In this document: piece after piece, positions 47,790 through 57,298 of the stretch
Numbering within the stretch: the first letter of the stretch is position 1
How the letters are laid out: the number at the start of each line of letters is the position of its first letter
NCBI RefSeq assembly: GCF_024606225.1
Contig: NZ_JAGRPU010000026.1
Location: 1-64,000, forward strand
DNA: 64,000 bases
Source of the DNA: Endozoicomonas sp. ISHI1
GTDB lineage: Bacteria > Pseudomonadota > Gammaproteobacteria > Pseudomonadales > Endozoicomonadaceae
Direction of reading: 5' to 3'
Translations under genes and position numbers: made by a program
The notes under the pieces: generated by a model
What the model saw: the letters and a program-made list of their open reading frames with translations, nothing else
Databases searched by the model: none
What the model was told of the DNA's origin: nothing

Positions 47790-48213
47790 CAACATTAAAA
47801 TCGAATACGGAAAGTTCAAACAGTCATTAACACTGCTGGAATCTCAATACCATCATCAGCAGACACTTGATCACACATTACCCGGCTGGCTGCAAGAGGC
47901 AGTATCGGAATCCGTTATCCGGCGATTTGAAACCTGTTATGACCGTCTCTGGAAAGTGCTAAAACGCTATTTGAAAATCAGTCTGGGGTTACCCGACGTT
48001 CCCAACAGCCCGAAACCGCTATTCAGGATTGCCAATGAAAATAGACTATTGCCGTCGGATATTTCGCAATGGTTGATCTATGCGGATAGCCGTATTGATA
48101 CATCTCATGATTATGATGGTGAAAAAGCAAAGGTAGCACTTGATTTAATGGGTGATTTTATAAAAGATGCGATTGCCCTATACGAGACCATGAGCGGAGA
48201 ACACTGGGAATGA
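47782..48213 (+). CDS. HI0074-type HEPN partner protein (module 3)
   Basis: 143 residues from a GTG at 47782, preceded by GGGGAG. It resembles the nucleotidyltransferase substrate-binding proteins of the HI0074 family (KFKQSLTLLESQ, ETCYDRLWKVLKRYL, ADSRIDTSHDYD). This branch lacks the strict Arg-x4-His-x-Tyr; the related ending here is RIDTSHDYD. In H. influenzae the pair HI0073/HI0074 forms a complex, and the family is counted among HEPN/MNT toxin-antitoxin systems. Confidence 0.82.
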   Translation: MADNIKIEYGKFKQSLTLLESQYHHQQTLDHTLPGWLQEAVSESVIRRFETCYDRLWKVLKRYLKISLGLPDVPNSPKPLFRIANENRLLPSDISQWLIYADSRIDTSHDYDGEKAKVALDLMGDFIKDAIALYETMSGEHWE

Positions 48214-48530
48214 ACGGTTCTACCAATCATCCCCCGGAACCCATTGACCTGACGCGCGATGAACGGATGCTACTACAGGCATTGCTAAAAAAACATTTGC
48301 CCGATATCACAGTCTGGGCTTATGGCTCAAGAGTCACTGGCAAGGCCCATTTCGCATCGGATCTTGATATGGTGATCTTTTCCGGCCCGGAACAAGCGAT
48401 TGCGATAGCTGAACTTCGGGAAGCGCTGGAAGAAAGTAACCTGCCATTTCGGGTCGATCTTTTTGTTTGGGATCAGGTGCCTGAGAATTTCCGGAAAGTG
48501 ATTCTAGAGAAGTTTGTTGTTATTCAATAA
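48210..48530 (+). CDS. HI0073-type minimal nucleotidyltransferase (module 3)
   Basis: 106 residues. Motif YGSRVTGKAHFASDLDMVIF (Gly-Ser-x10-Asp-x-Asp; Asp at 51 and 53), with RVDLFVWDQVPE supplying the third acidic residue. It follows its HEPN partner with a 4-base overlap, the reverse of the gene order in modules 1 and 2. Confidence 0.85.
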   Translation: MNGSTNHPPEPIDLTRDERMLLQALLKKHLPDITVWAYGSRVTGKAHFASDLDMVIFSGPEQAIAIAELREALEESNLPFRVDLFVWDQVPENFRKVILEKFVVIQ

Positions 48531-48535
48531 GCTAT

Positions 48536-48913
48536 ATGACCCGAGAAACAGGTCATGGCCGCACAGAAAGCCGGATGTATTTTATCAGTGATATCTTCGA
48601 TGAGTTTGTGAATTTTTCCTTCGACTACATCAGCTCTGCAGAGCTAACGGCTGAGCAATTGGGTAAGGCCAGCCGGGAGCATTGGCACATCGAGAATAAA
48701 CTTCACTGGAAACTTGATATTGCGATGAGAGAAGACGAGTGTCGCATCCGAAGAAATGACGGAGCAGAAATTTTAGCAGGCTTTAGACATATTGCAGTCA
48801 ATCTGCTGAACAACACGAAAACCTTCAAAGCAGGTCTGAAGAGAAATTAAAAGATAGCAGCTATGAGTACACGCTTTCTGGCTGAAGTTCTTGTTGGGCA
48901 GGCACTTTCATGA
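48536..48913 (+). pseudogene. ISAs1-family transposase, C-terminal remnant
   Basis: The translation contains the ISAs1 signature HWHIENKLHWKLDIAMREDE and CRIRRNDGAEILAGFRHIAV. It lacks the catalytic N-terminal two thirds, and the segment MYFISDIFDEFVNFSFDYIS suggests a further internal in-frame deletion. A TAA at 48848-48850 interrupts the frame, after which it continues to [12 protein letters not shown]-stop at 48913. Non-functional. Confidence 0.8.
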
Positions 48914-49827
48914 TTCTGCCGTGCCGCTGGCGTGACCGATATGCCCAGGAAGGCTTCTCCGGGATTGAACAGGATCGAGCTCGCAGTGGCCGTAAAAAGC
49001 AGATTGATGCCGCTGAGATTGTGAGTCTGACCACAAACACCCTTCCGGAAAATGCCACTCACTGGAGCACCCGAACTATGGCTGCTGTTAGCGGTATCAG
49101 TGAAAGAAGTGTTCGCAGGATATGGCATGCATATGGCCTCAAGCCTCACCTGGAAAAGACATTCAAGGTGTCCCGAGACCCGAAATTTGTGGAGAAGCTT
49201 GAAGATATTGTCGGACTTTATCTGTCTCCTCCTGAACATGCGTTGGTGCTGTGCTGTGATGAAAAAAGTCAGGTTCAGGCGCTCGATCGAACACAGCCTG
49301 GTTTACCGTTGAAGAGAGGGCGTGCCGCAACAATGACTCATGATTATAAACGACATGGTACAACCACTCTCTTTGCAGCGTTGAATGTGCTTGATGGTGC
49401 TGTCATCGGTCAGTGCCAGCAGCGTCATACTCATGTGGAATGGTTGAAGTTTCTTAAACAGATAAATAGGGAAACGGCAAAAGACAAAGAGCTGCACCTG
49501 ATTTGCGACAACTATGCGACTCACAAACACCCGAAGGTGCGAGAGTGGCTGGAAAAACATCCTCGTTTTCATATGCATTTTACGCCAACGTCAGCATCAT
49601 GGTTAAACATGGTTGAGAGATTTTTTCGGGATCTCACGAGTCAGCGGTTACGCCGTGGTGTGTTTATCAGTGTGCCAGAGCTAGTCAGCGCGATTGATGA
49701 ATATATTGAAAAACATAATCAAAATCCCAAGCCGTTTATCTGGACTGCTAAGGCAAATGACATCTTAGAAAAAGTCGTACGGGCTAATCGCCGGTTAAGT
49801 TGCAAAAAGAACGACGCACTACATTAG
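48910..49827 (+). CDS. IS630-type transposase, N-terminally truncated
   Basis: 305 residues with the complete DDE catalytic set: Asp-117 in [11 protein letters not shown], Asp-200 in [11 protein letters not shown] and Glu-236 in [10 protein letters not shown], with the typical 35-residue spacing. The usual first 40-50 residues (first helix-turn-helix) are missing; the frame begins with codons of the adjoining ISAs1 end and enters the IS630 sequence at [18 protein letters not shown] binding is probably impaired, so this copy is likely inactive even though its catalytic core is intact. Confidence 0.85.
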   Translation: MILPCRWRDRYAQEGFSGIEQDRARSGRKKQIDAAEIVSLTTNTLPENATHWSTRTMAAVSGISERSVRRIWHAYGLKPHLEKTFKVSRDPKFVEKLEDIVGLYLSPPEHALVLCCDEKSQVQALDRTQPGLPLKRGRAATMTHDYKRHGTTTLFAALNVLDGAVIGQCQQRHTHVEWLKFLKQINRETAKDKELHLICDNYATHKHPKVREWLEKHPRFHMHFTPTSASWLNMVERFFRDLTSQRLRRGVFISVPELVSAIDEYIEKHNQNPKPFIWTAKANDILEKVVRANRRLSCKKNDALH

Positions 49828-49859
49828 GTGGTATTGTCGGCGGTATTATGGTGAGTAGT
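49824..49859. repeat. 36-bp direct repeat, right copy
   Basis: Second copy of the 46799-46834 repeat, beginning in the last codons of the IS630-type transposase. It may be an insertion-sequence end or the border of a duplicated or inserted block. Confidence 0.6.
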
Positions 49860-49958
49860 GAATAAGCAGAAGTGCGATTTAGCTGCATGAGTTTAGACGT
49901 CATCTGCCTTGAAAATGACCGCTAAGATATGGTGTCATTTTCCGGGTTAAGGAAAATT

Positions 49959-51077
49959 ATGAAAGTTTTGATCGTTTTTGGTACACGTCCTGAAGCCATT
50001 AAAATGGCGCCTGTCGTCAAAGCATTATATTCACACCCCAAAATTGAAGCCCGAGTTTGTGTGACAGCGCAACATCGGGAAATGCTTGACCAAGTATTGA
50101 AGTTATTTGAAATAGAACCAGATTATGATCTGAACATCATGCTGCCAGGTCAAACATTGACCGATATAACCAGCAATATTCTAAAAGGTATGGAATCCGT
50201 TCTTCGCGAGTGTAAGCCAGATGCGATTTTGGTGCATGGTGATACTACAACAACTTTGGCAACTTCACTGGCTGCATTTTATCAGCAAATACCCGTGGGG
50301 CATGTTGAAGCAGGCCTTAGGACTGGAGATTTGTATTCACCGTGGCCAGAAGAGGCGAACCGAAAAATTACTACAGCTATTGCTAAATGGCACTTTGCGC
50401 CCACGGAAAGTGCGAAAGCCAACTTGCTAGCCGAGAACGTTGCGAAAGAAAATGTCCTGATTACTGGTAATACAGTCATTGATGCGCTGTTGGAAGTAAA
50501 AAATAAACTGGAAAATGATCATGAGCTTCAATCACGTTTCTCAGATCAGTTTGATTTTATTGCCAACAATTCCAGGATTATTCTGGTTACTGGTCATCGC
50601 CGGGAAAGTTTTGGTGATGGCTTCGAGCGCATTTGTGAAGCACTGGCAGTAATAGCCAAGCAGAAACCCAACGTACAGATCATTTACCCGGTACATTTGA
50701 ATCCAAATGTCAGGGAACCCGTTAACCGGTTGTTGAGTGACATTGATAATATCCATTTGATCGAACCACTGGACTACTTGCCTTTTGTTTGGTTAATGAA
50801 CCGTTCGGATATTATCCTGACCGATTCTGGTGGGATTCAGGAAGAGGCTCCGTCTCTTGGTAAGCCAGTGTTGGTAATGCGTGACACAACAGAGCGTCCA
50901 GAAGCGGTAACGGCAGGTACCGTCAAATTGGTTGGTACGGATTCTTCAAGAATTATTGATACCATTACTACTTTGCTGAATGACAGCAAAATCTACGAAA
51001 AAATGAGCAAAGCCCAGAACCCATATGGGGATGGTAAAGCCAGCGACAGAATTATCGGTCATCTGATCAATTCATAA
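49959..51077 (+). CDS. wecB: UDP-N-acetylglucosamine 2-epimerase (non-hydrolysing)
   Basis: Makes UDP-ManNAc from UDP-GlcNAc. 372 residues from the ATG at 49959 (AAGGAAAA upstream). Typical blocks: [46 protein letters not shown] and [18 protein letters not shown]. First gene of the polysaccharide locus; the next gene encodes the enzyme that uses its product. Confidence 0.96.
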   Translation: MKVLIVFGTRPEAIKMAPVVKALYSHPKIEARVCVTAQHREMLDQVLKLFEIEPDYDLNIMLPGQTLTDITSNILKGMESVLRECKPDAILVHGDTTTTLATSLAAFYQQIPVGHVEAGLRTGDLYSPWPEEANRKITTAIAKWHFAPTESAKANLLAENVAKENVLITGNTVIDALLEVKNKLENDHELQSRFSDQFDFIANNSRIILVTGHRRESFGDGFERICEALAVIAKQKPNVQIIYPVHLNPNVREPVNRLLSDIDNIHLIEPLDYLPFVWLMNRSDIILTDSGGIQEEAPSLGKPVLVMRDTTERPEAVTAGTVKLVGTDSSRIIDTITTLLNDSKIYEKMSKAQNPYGDGKASDRIIGHLINS

Positions 51078-51164
51078 TTTTTATCTTCTTTTTTGCTGCC
51101 GTTATGCGGCTTTTCGTATGGGTTGGTTTAGGACAAAAATCACCCATTCCTGGATACAAAAACA

Positions 51165-52418
51165 ATGCATGACTCAACATTTAAAACAGTTTCAGTAATA
51201 GGTCTTGGTTATATAGGCCTACCTACAGCGGCCATGTTTGCTTCCCGCAAGATGAACGTTATTGGGGTGGACGTGAACCAGCAGGCTGTTGACACCATCA
51301 ATGATGGTAAAATCCATATTGTTGAGCCCGATCTGGACATGCTGGTGAGTGCTGCTGTTACTGCTGGTTATCTGCGGGCAACAATAACACCTGTACCTGC
51401 AGATGCTTTTTTGGTGGCAGTACCAACTCCTTTCAAAGAGGGGTACGAACCAGACCTTTCTTATATTGAATCGGCAACCAAAGCCATTGCTCCGGTACTT
51501 AAAAAAGGCGATCTGGTTGTACTGGAATCCACCTCACCGGTGGGTGCCACAGAACAAATGGCGCAGTGGATTGCAGATGCCAGACCGGATCTGTTGGTAC
51601 CGTTCAGTGAAAAAGAGAATGGTGACTTATATATTGCCCACTGCCCTGAACGAGTTCTGCCGGGCTATGTGGTAAAAGAACTGGTAGAGAACGACAGGGT
51701 CATCGGCGGTATTAACCGCGAAAGCTCCCAAAAAGCGGTTGAACTCTATAAAACCTTTGTAATGGGTGAATGCATTATCACCAATGCTCGCACTGCAGAA
51801 ATGGCAAAGCTCACCGAGAACGCATCCAGAGATGTATCCATCGCTTTTGCCAATGAACTGTCTGTGATCTGTGACGAGCTTGATGTCAATGTTTGGGAAT
51901 TGATTGAACTGGCAAACCGTCATCCACGAGTGAACATACTACAACCAGGTCCTGGTGTAGGTGGTCACTGTATTGCTGTTGACCCTTGGTTTATTGTCAG
52001 CAAAACACCAGAAAAGGCCAGGCTGATTCGCCAGGCACGGGTAACAAATGACAGTAAGCCTGCATGGGTAATTGAAAAAGTTAAACAGAAAGTGGAGCAA
52101 CTTCTGGCAGACCATCCCAATAAAAAGCGGGAAGAGGTTACTGTTGCCTGCTTTGGTTTGGCGTTTAAGCCAGATATTGATGATTTACGGGAAAGCCCGG
52201 CACTGCAGATTACCCGAGAACTGTTTAATACCTTAGATTGTAAAGTAATTGTCGTTGAGCCGAATGTAGAATCCCTGAAAGAAGATTTTGAGCTGGTGAA
52301 TCTGGATACAGCATTTACCAAAGCGGATATATATGTACTGTTGGTTGATCATTATCAATTCAAGCGATTTAAACCTTCGGTTGGTTATACGGTTGATACT
52401 AGGGGTATCTGGGTTTAA
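51165..52418 (+). CDS. wecC: UDP-N-acetyl-D-mannosamine dehydrogenase
   Basis: Oxidises UDP-ManNAc to UDP-ManNAcA with NAD. 417 residues. An N-terminal Rossmann motif (VIGLGYIGLPTAAMFASRK), the catalytic Cys in GPGVGGHCIAVDPWF, and a C-terminal UDP-binding part (AFKPDIDDLRESPALQI) are complete. Together with wecB it predicts ManNAcA or a derivative in the surface glycan. Confidence 0.95.
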   Translation: MHDSTFKTVSVIGLGYIGLPTAAMFASRKMNVIGVDVNQQAVDTINDGKIHIVEPDLDMLVSAAVTAGYLRATITPVPADAFLVAVPTPFKEGYEPDLSYIESATKAIAPVLKKGDLVVLESTSPVGATEQMAQWIADARPDLLVPFSEKENGDLYIAHCPERVLPGYVVKELVENDRVIGGINRESSQKAVELYKTFVMGECIITNARTAEMAKLTENASRDVSIAFANELSVICDELDVNVWELIELANRHPRVNILQPGPGVGGHCIAVDPWFIVSKTPEKARLIRQARVTNDSKPAWVIEKVKQKVEQLLADHPNKKREEVTVACFGLAFKPDIDDLRESPALQITRELFNTLDCKVIVVEPNVESLKEDFELVNLDTAFTKADIYVLLVDHYQFKRFKPSVGYTVDTRGIWV

Positions 52419-52511
52419 TAAAATAATCGCGGCAAGCTTATGCGATGCACAATGAAAGACTTTACCACGATTTTTCTATTATTAAATTAAGTATAAAATT
52501 AAGCTCAAAAA

Positions 52512-53732
52512 ATGATGACTGACAGGAAAAATTGGTTAATAAAATTTTATCTTATATGTATAATTATACCTGTTTTTTATTTTCCAGGTGAGGGCGTATT
52601 CCAGGGTACTAGTCTCGATGGCTCATTTACTCTCCCCATCTCTCTTTATGTGCTATTTTTTGTTATCATATTTCGATTAAGATATATTAAAAGATTACTG
52701 TACAAAGACAGTCAATTGATTTTTATTTTTCTCATCTTCTCAACATTATCATTTCTTTTTGTTTCTATACTTAGTCAAAATGCAGACCCTAGTTTATATC
52801 TTATTTCTATAGTTCCGTTCATACTCTCATATTGTGTCGGATATGTTATAAGTGAACTTTATGTTAATAAAGAAATAGACCTAGCGGAATGTCTAAGATT
52901 GACCTGTGCTATATCTACATTCTTTTGCATACTACATATAGTAGCCTCCATAGAATCGTATGGTTTTTTAGAAGCATTTGCATTCAGGGGGGAAGACAGT
53001 ATTTTTGGTTTTTTTTCGATTTATCAAAAACTAGTCTATTATCCGACCATTCTTAGTTGCATATTTATAATCTCACTATTTCAAAAAAACAAAGTCTATT
53101 CAGCAATCATTCTTGTAGATATTTTAATCATAGGCTCAAGGGAATCGGTTTTAATATCAAGTATTGGCCTATTGTCTTACATACAATATCTTTATAAAAG
53201 CGGTGAGTATTATAGAGCCCTGATTTACACTTGTGGTGCTGCTTTTGTTGTTATTGTTCTAGTTTTTTCCTCATCTTTTTGGCTTGGAATGCTGAGTGAA
53301 TCCGTGCTAATAAATAAATTTATTAGCATTGCACATTCAGGTGATATTTCCGCTGGTAGATTGAGTGCTATCAATAAGGTTTTTAGCGAAACAGGGGAAG
53401 ATTTAAATATTTTTTGGGGTACAGGCTATTCCATGATAGTAGGTGACTTTAGAACACCACATAATCAGTTTCTTGAGGTGTTTTTAAGAGGAGGTCTAAT
53501 AAGCACGGTTGTTTTTCTACTTGTTATAATTCACTCTGTAAGTAATGGCGTGAAGGCTGCTATGCACTCCGACTATAAAGATGGAAGTACATATTCTCTT
53601 CTTATTGTAATGTGTGTAATTATTTTAATTTCATTCAATGTTAACACGCCACTAAGGGCACCATTTTCTGGAATTTTATTTGGAACAATTCTTGGTTTTT
53701 TCTTTAATACTAAGTTAAGGAAAAATATTTGA
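52512..53732 (+). CDS. Wzy-like O-antigen/capsule polymerase
   Basis: 406 residues with about ten or eleven hydrophobic helices. A large loop near the C-terminus contains AGRLSAINKVFSE, FWGTGYSM and TPHNQFLEVFLRGGL, the Wzy_C pattern of O-antigen polymerases and ligases. As the only protein of this kind in the locus, a polymerase role is more likely than ligase. AT-rich codon use unlike wecB/wecC. Its stop overlaps the start of the next gene. Confidence 0.78.
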   Translation: MMTDRKNWLIKFYLICIIIPVFYFPGEGVFQGTSLDGSFTLPISLYVLFFVIIFRLRYIKRLLYKDSQLIFIFLIFSTLSFLFVSILSQNADPSLYLISIVPFILSYCVGYVISELYVNKEIDLAECLRLTCAISTFFCILHIVASIESYGFLEAFAFRGEDSIFGFFSIYQKLVYYPTILSCIFIISLFQKNKVYSAIILVDILIIGSRESVLISSIGLLSYIQYLYKSGEYYRALIYTCGAAFVVIVLVFSSSFWLGMLSESVLINKFISIAHSGDISAGRLSAINKVFSETGEDLNIFWGTGYSMIVGDFRTPHNQFLEVFLRGGLISTVVFLLVIIHSVSNGVKAAMHSDYKDGSTYSLLIVMCVIILISFNVNTPLRAPFSGILFGTILGFFFNTKLRKNI

Positions 53733-54865
53733 GCATTTTTGTTTTAAGACTGTTTCAACAAGGGTTACTATTTTTAAGCGTATTTTTAACACTGACGTTT
53801 GGAGGTGAAGAAGTATATGTGAGATTTAATGAAATAATATTTATTTTATCTTTACTTACCTGCGTTATTCAGCCAGTTCTTAATTCAATTTGGAGGGGAG
53901 TTTTACGATTAAGCAGCGTTTTAAATGTAACATTTATACTCCTTTTAGTTTTGTTGCCAATAGGCTTGATGCACAGCACGAGCACTTTTCTAATCTTAAT
54001 TTATTTATCGTTCAGAATTCTAGAACGATTTTTTTATGTAGATTGTGCTATAAACCATGGAATTTATCGCTCACAGAAGAACCTATCTTTAGTATATTTT
54101 TTTGAGTTACTTCTTCTTTTTTTTTCATGGCTACTGTCTAAAGATGATATTAATCTTACAGTAAGATTAATGGCTTCCATTTTAGCTTATAGTATTACAC
54201 TGATGGCTGTTTTGATATTTAGTAAAAATCTATTACTTTATCATTTTAATGTAAGGTCTTTTTTACAAGAAGCGTCGAAATTAATCGATGAATCTATACG
54301 ATCACTGGGTTCTTTTTTTTATTTCCTAATTTTTACTATTTTGGCGGGTATGGACAGGTTATATATTCAAGATTTTGCAGATAATCAAAGCGTAGATTTC
54401 GTTACTTCTTACTTGTTTTATTTGTCTATATTTGTAGCTTTTTTTGGATTATGTACTTTTAATTTTGATCAGATAAGAAAGATGATTCTAGATAAGAAGG
54501 AAGTTAAGTATAGAAACTTTATTCTTCCTGTATTTCTTGGCTTTCTCTCTATCGCTGCAGTCTTATGTTTTTTAAATGTCTTTTTCGTTGATTTTTTAAA
54601 TATATTAAAAATTCCACAAATTAATCTAATTGAAATCCTATTTTTGTCGATATTTGTTTTTTCTATTTACGTAACAATGCTTGTTGCTACTTCGCTTATA
54701 CAAGCAGGCAGTTTTTTTTTACCCATTGTCATTGGACTTTTTCTAGTCATAACGAAAGTAATAATCAGTTTCCTGTATGAGCCTTGTCTGGCTAATATTA
54801 TTACGTCTTTATTCGCAATAGTATTTGCTATTTTTCTATACAATAAGTCGATTATAACCACTTAA
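53729..54865 (+). CDS. Multi-pass membrane protein, probable Wzx-type flippase
   Basis: 378 residues, almost entirely transmembrane segments (about ten to twelve). It starts with TTG at 53729, overlapping the polymerase stop. Sequence similarity to known flippases is not obvious; the call rests on topology, size and its place next to the polymerase in a locus that otherwise lacks a flippase. Very AT-rich. Alternatively it is another membrane enzyme. Confidence 0.5.
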   Translation: MSIFVLRLFQQGLLFLSVFLTLTFGGEEVYVRFNEIIFILSLLTCVIQPVLNSIWRGVLRLSSVLNVTFILLLVLLPIGLMHSTSTFLILIYLSFRILERFFYVDCAINHGIYRSQKNLSLVYFFELLLLFFSWLLSKDDINLTVRLMASILAYSITLMAVLIFSKNLLLYHFNVRSFLQEASKLIDESIRSLGSFFYFLIFTILAGMDRLYIQDFADNQSVDFVTSYLFYLSIFVAFFGLCTFNFDQIRKMILDKKEVKYRNFILPVFLGFLSIAAVLCFLNVFFVDFLNILKIPQINLIEILFLSIFVFSIYVTMLVATSLIQAGSFFLPIVIGLFLVITKVIISFLYEPCLANIITSLFAIVFAIFLYNKSIITT

Positions 54866-54876
54866 GTATATTTATA

Positions 54877-55818
54877 ATGAAAGTTGTAATTTTTGGTAAG
54901 GTATCACCACCTATTGGTGGAGTAACAAAATCAGTTGAAAATTTAACTAATTCTCTAAAAGCTAAGAATATTAATATTGTTTTGTGTCAAGGCTTGGATT
55001 TTGTTGGCGTGATTAAAAAGGGTAGAGAAGCTTTTCTTCATGCAAATTGCTCTATCCAATGGAAGCGTTTTCTTTTAACGTTACTAGGGAAATTATTTTT
55101 TAAAAAAAACATATTTACTGTACATGGATCTGTTTATGAAGTAGAAGGATTTCGAAATTTATTTAATAGGCTATCTGTTTATTTCTCTGATGGCGTTATA
55201 GTTTGGAATAAGGGTGTGTATGATACCATAAAAAGTTTTTCTCCTAACAAGCCGATCTTGAAATCACCTTGCATATACAGGGAAGGTTTCTGTTTTAACA
55301 TCAATGATACGTCTTACTTCGATCGAAAGGATGGGTGTCAATATATCCTCTTATATGCCCATACAAAAACAAAATTCAAACAGAATGATATTTATGGCGT
55401 TGAGTTTGTTTTAAAAAATTTACACTCATTTCCTGATAATGTTTATTTGGTTTTTCAGGATTTAAGCGGACAATACTTAAATGATGTCAAAACCATTTCT
55501 GATGTTGTAAAAGACAAAATTATTTATCTGAAAGGTGAGGTTGATTTTCCAAGCTTACTTTGCTCTATTGATCTGTATATAAGACCAACATCAATTGATG
55601 GGACTTCAATTGCAATACTGGAGTCTCAAGCACTTAATATTCGTGTCCTTGCTAGCGATGTAGTAGAAAGACCTAGAGGTGTCACTTTATACAGATTTAT
55701 GGACGACCTTGATTTTATTAAAAAAATAAAAACATCCTTAAATGATCAGAAGCCACATTTAGGTAGGCAGGAAATTGATTCTATTGATAGCTATATAGGC
55801 TTCCTGAGTTCAATCTAG
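54877..55818 (+). CDS. Glycosyltransferase, GT4-like
   Basis: 313 residues with a GT-B look: the start MKVVIFGKVSPPIGGVTKSV, with the Gly-Gly acceptor loop, then FTVHGSVYEVEGF, and a C-terminal nucleotide-sugar part VDFPSLLCSIDLYIRPTSID followed by GTSIAILESQALNIRVLASD, the E-x7-E region of family 4. Shorter than usual for the family. Donor and acceptor sugars unknown. AT-rich like its neighbours. Confidence 0.75.
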   Translation: MKVVIFGKVSPPIGGVTKSVENLTNSLKAKNINIVLCQGLDFVGVIKKGREAFLHANCSIQWKRFLLTLLGKLFFKKNIFTVHGSVYEVEGFRNLFNRLSVYFSDGVIVWNKGVYDTIKSFSPNKPILKSPCIYREGFCFNINDTSYFDRKDGCQYILLYAHTKTKFKQNDIYGVEFVLKNLHSFPDNVYLVFQDLSGQYLNDVKTISDVVKDKIIYLKGEVDFPSLLCSIDLYIRPTSIDGTSIAILESQALNIRVLASDVVERPRGVTLYRFMDDLDFIKKIKTSLNDQKPHLGRQEIDSIDSYIGFLSSI

Positions 55819-55908
55819 TACAAGATTAAAAAAACTTTGTGCAAATATCTTGTGGTGAACTAACTCTTCAGGTTATTTATTAAGTAAATTTTTAATTAAA
55901 TTTTATTC

Positions 55909-57294
55909 ATGAATATTAAAGAAATAATATATCAGAAGTCACCTGTTTGTCTGCAAAATCTATTCTGTACAATGTACGGTTATATTGAAAGCAAAAAGAG
56001 ATTTAACGATCAGTTCAGATTTTTTCTTTCTGATCTGATATGCAAAGAGTGGCTTGGAAAAAATCAAATTGAATATTATAAAAAGCAAAAAATTACAAAC
56101 CTTATTTTTTGGTCAGTGAAAACACCTTTCTATTCAAAATTCATTACTAAAGATTTGAGCAAGATTGTTACTAATCCTTATGATGTGCTTTCAGAAATGC
56201 CTATTTTGACTAAGGAGACTGTTGTTAATAATTACGCTTCTTTGCATAATAAAACAACCACTCAAAACTACCTCATAAAAACAAGTGGGACTACAGGTAA
56301 AGCTCTGCGCATGATTAAAACATACAATGATACAGCCATGCAGTGGGGGGTATGGTTTCGACACAGGCACAGATTTGGCGTGAGCTATAAGGACTTAAGT
56401 GTAAATTTTACAGGAAAGCTGGTTGTACCTAGTAAACAGGTTAAGCCTCCCTTCTGGCGATACAATAAAGCCCAGAATCAATATCTCATTAATATGCAGC
56501 ATATTAATGGAAAAAACATTGGTTGCATCGTTGAGTTTCTGAATACTATTTCACCTGTATTTTATAGTGGTTATCCAAGCATTATCTCTGAAGTATCTAG
56601 GCTAGCGAATAGTTTTGGTCTTGCACTAAATGAAAGTTCAAAACCGAGAGTCATCTTTTGTGGTGCAGAAAACACCCTTGATTACCAAAAGGATGAAATG
56701 TCTATATTTACTGGTGCAATTATCACCGATCAGTATGGGCTAACGGAAGGCAACTGTAACCTATCCAAGTGCTTACATGGCTATTACCATGAGGACTTTG
56801 AGTTTTGCCATGTGGAACTTATTGATGAAGTAACATTACCAGACGGTAGAAAGAGGGGGCGCCTAGTTGGTACAGGCTTTTATAACGAAGCCTTTCCATT
56901 GTTGCGTTATGACACGGGAGATATTGCTATTGCTATGCCTGATGACTTTAAATGCCCTTGCGGTAGGCATAGTAAGGTTTTTCATAGTATAGAAGGTCGA
57001 GTTGATGACTATGTGCTGACAGTTGATGGTAGAAAGGTAATGCGTTTTGACTATCTATTTAAAGATACCGGTGATATCGAAGAAGCTCAGGTTGTGCAAA
57101 ACGAATTAAAGAAAATCGCCATTCGTATAAAACTACGCTCTGGAGAAAATATTGGTTCGTTAGAAAAAATACTGCGTCAAAGAGTCAAGGACATTATCTG
57201 CCCCCAACTTTTGGTTGATTTTTACTATGTTGATCAAATAGAAAAATCTTCAACCGGTAAATTCAAAGCTGTTGTTAACAATATCGAGCATTAA
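55909..57294 (+). CDS. CapK/PaaK-like adenylate-forming enzyme
   Basis: 461 residues related to phenylacetate-CoA ligase. The ATP loop is IKTSGTTGKALRMIK; DQYGLTEGNCNLSKC and LRYDTGDIAI follow, then a C-terminal swivel domain ending STGKFKAVV. Such proteins occur in capsule and O-antigen loci (CapK) and probably activate a carboxylic acid as an AMP ester that is joined to a sugar. The acid is unknown. Its end overlaps the longest frame of the next gene, giving tight coupling. Confidence 0.82.
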   Translation: MNIKEIIYQKSPVCLQNLFCTMYGYIESKKRFNDQFRFFLSDLICKEWLGKNQIEYYKKQKITNLIFWSVKTPFYSKFITKDLSKIVTNPYDVLSEMPILTKETVVNNYASLHNKTTTQNYLIKTSGTTGKALRMIKTYNDTAMQWGVWFRHRHRFGVSYKDLSVNFTGKLVVPSKQVKPPFWRYNKAQNQYLINMQHINGKNIGCIVEFLNTISPVFYSGYPSIISEVSRLANSFGLALNESSKPRVIFCGAENTLDYQKDEMSIFTGAIITDQYGLTEGNCNLSKCLHGYYHEDFEFCHVELIDEVTLPDGRKRGRLVGTGFYNEAFPLLRYDTGDIAIAMPDDFKCPCGRHSKVFHSIEGRVDDYVLTVDGRKVMRFDYLFKDTGDIEEAQVVQNELKKIAIRIKLRSGENIGSLEKILRQRVKDIICPQLLVDFYYVDQIEKSSTGKFKAVVNNIEH

Positions 57295-57298
57295 GATT

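Noticed and set aside
51096-51116. GCCG/CGGC hairpin with four T residues between wecB and wecC
   Set aside because: Only a 4-bp stem; too weak to call a terminator.
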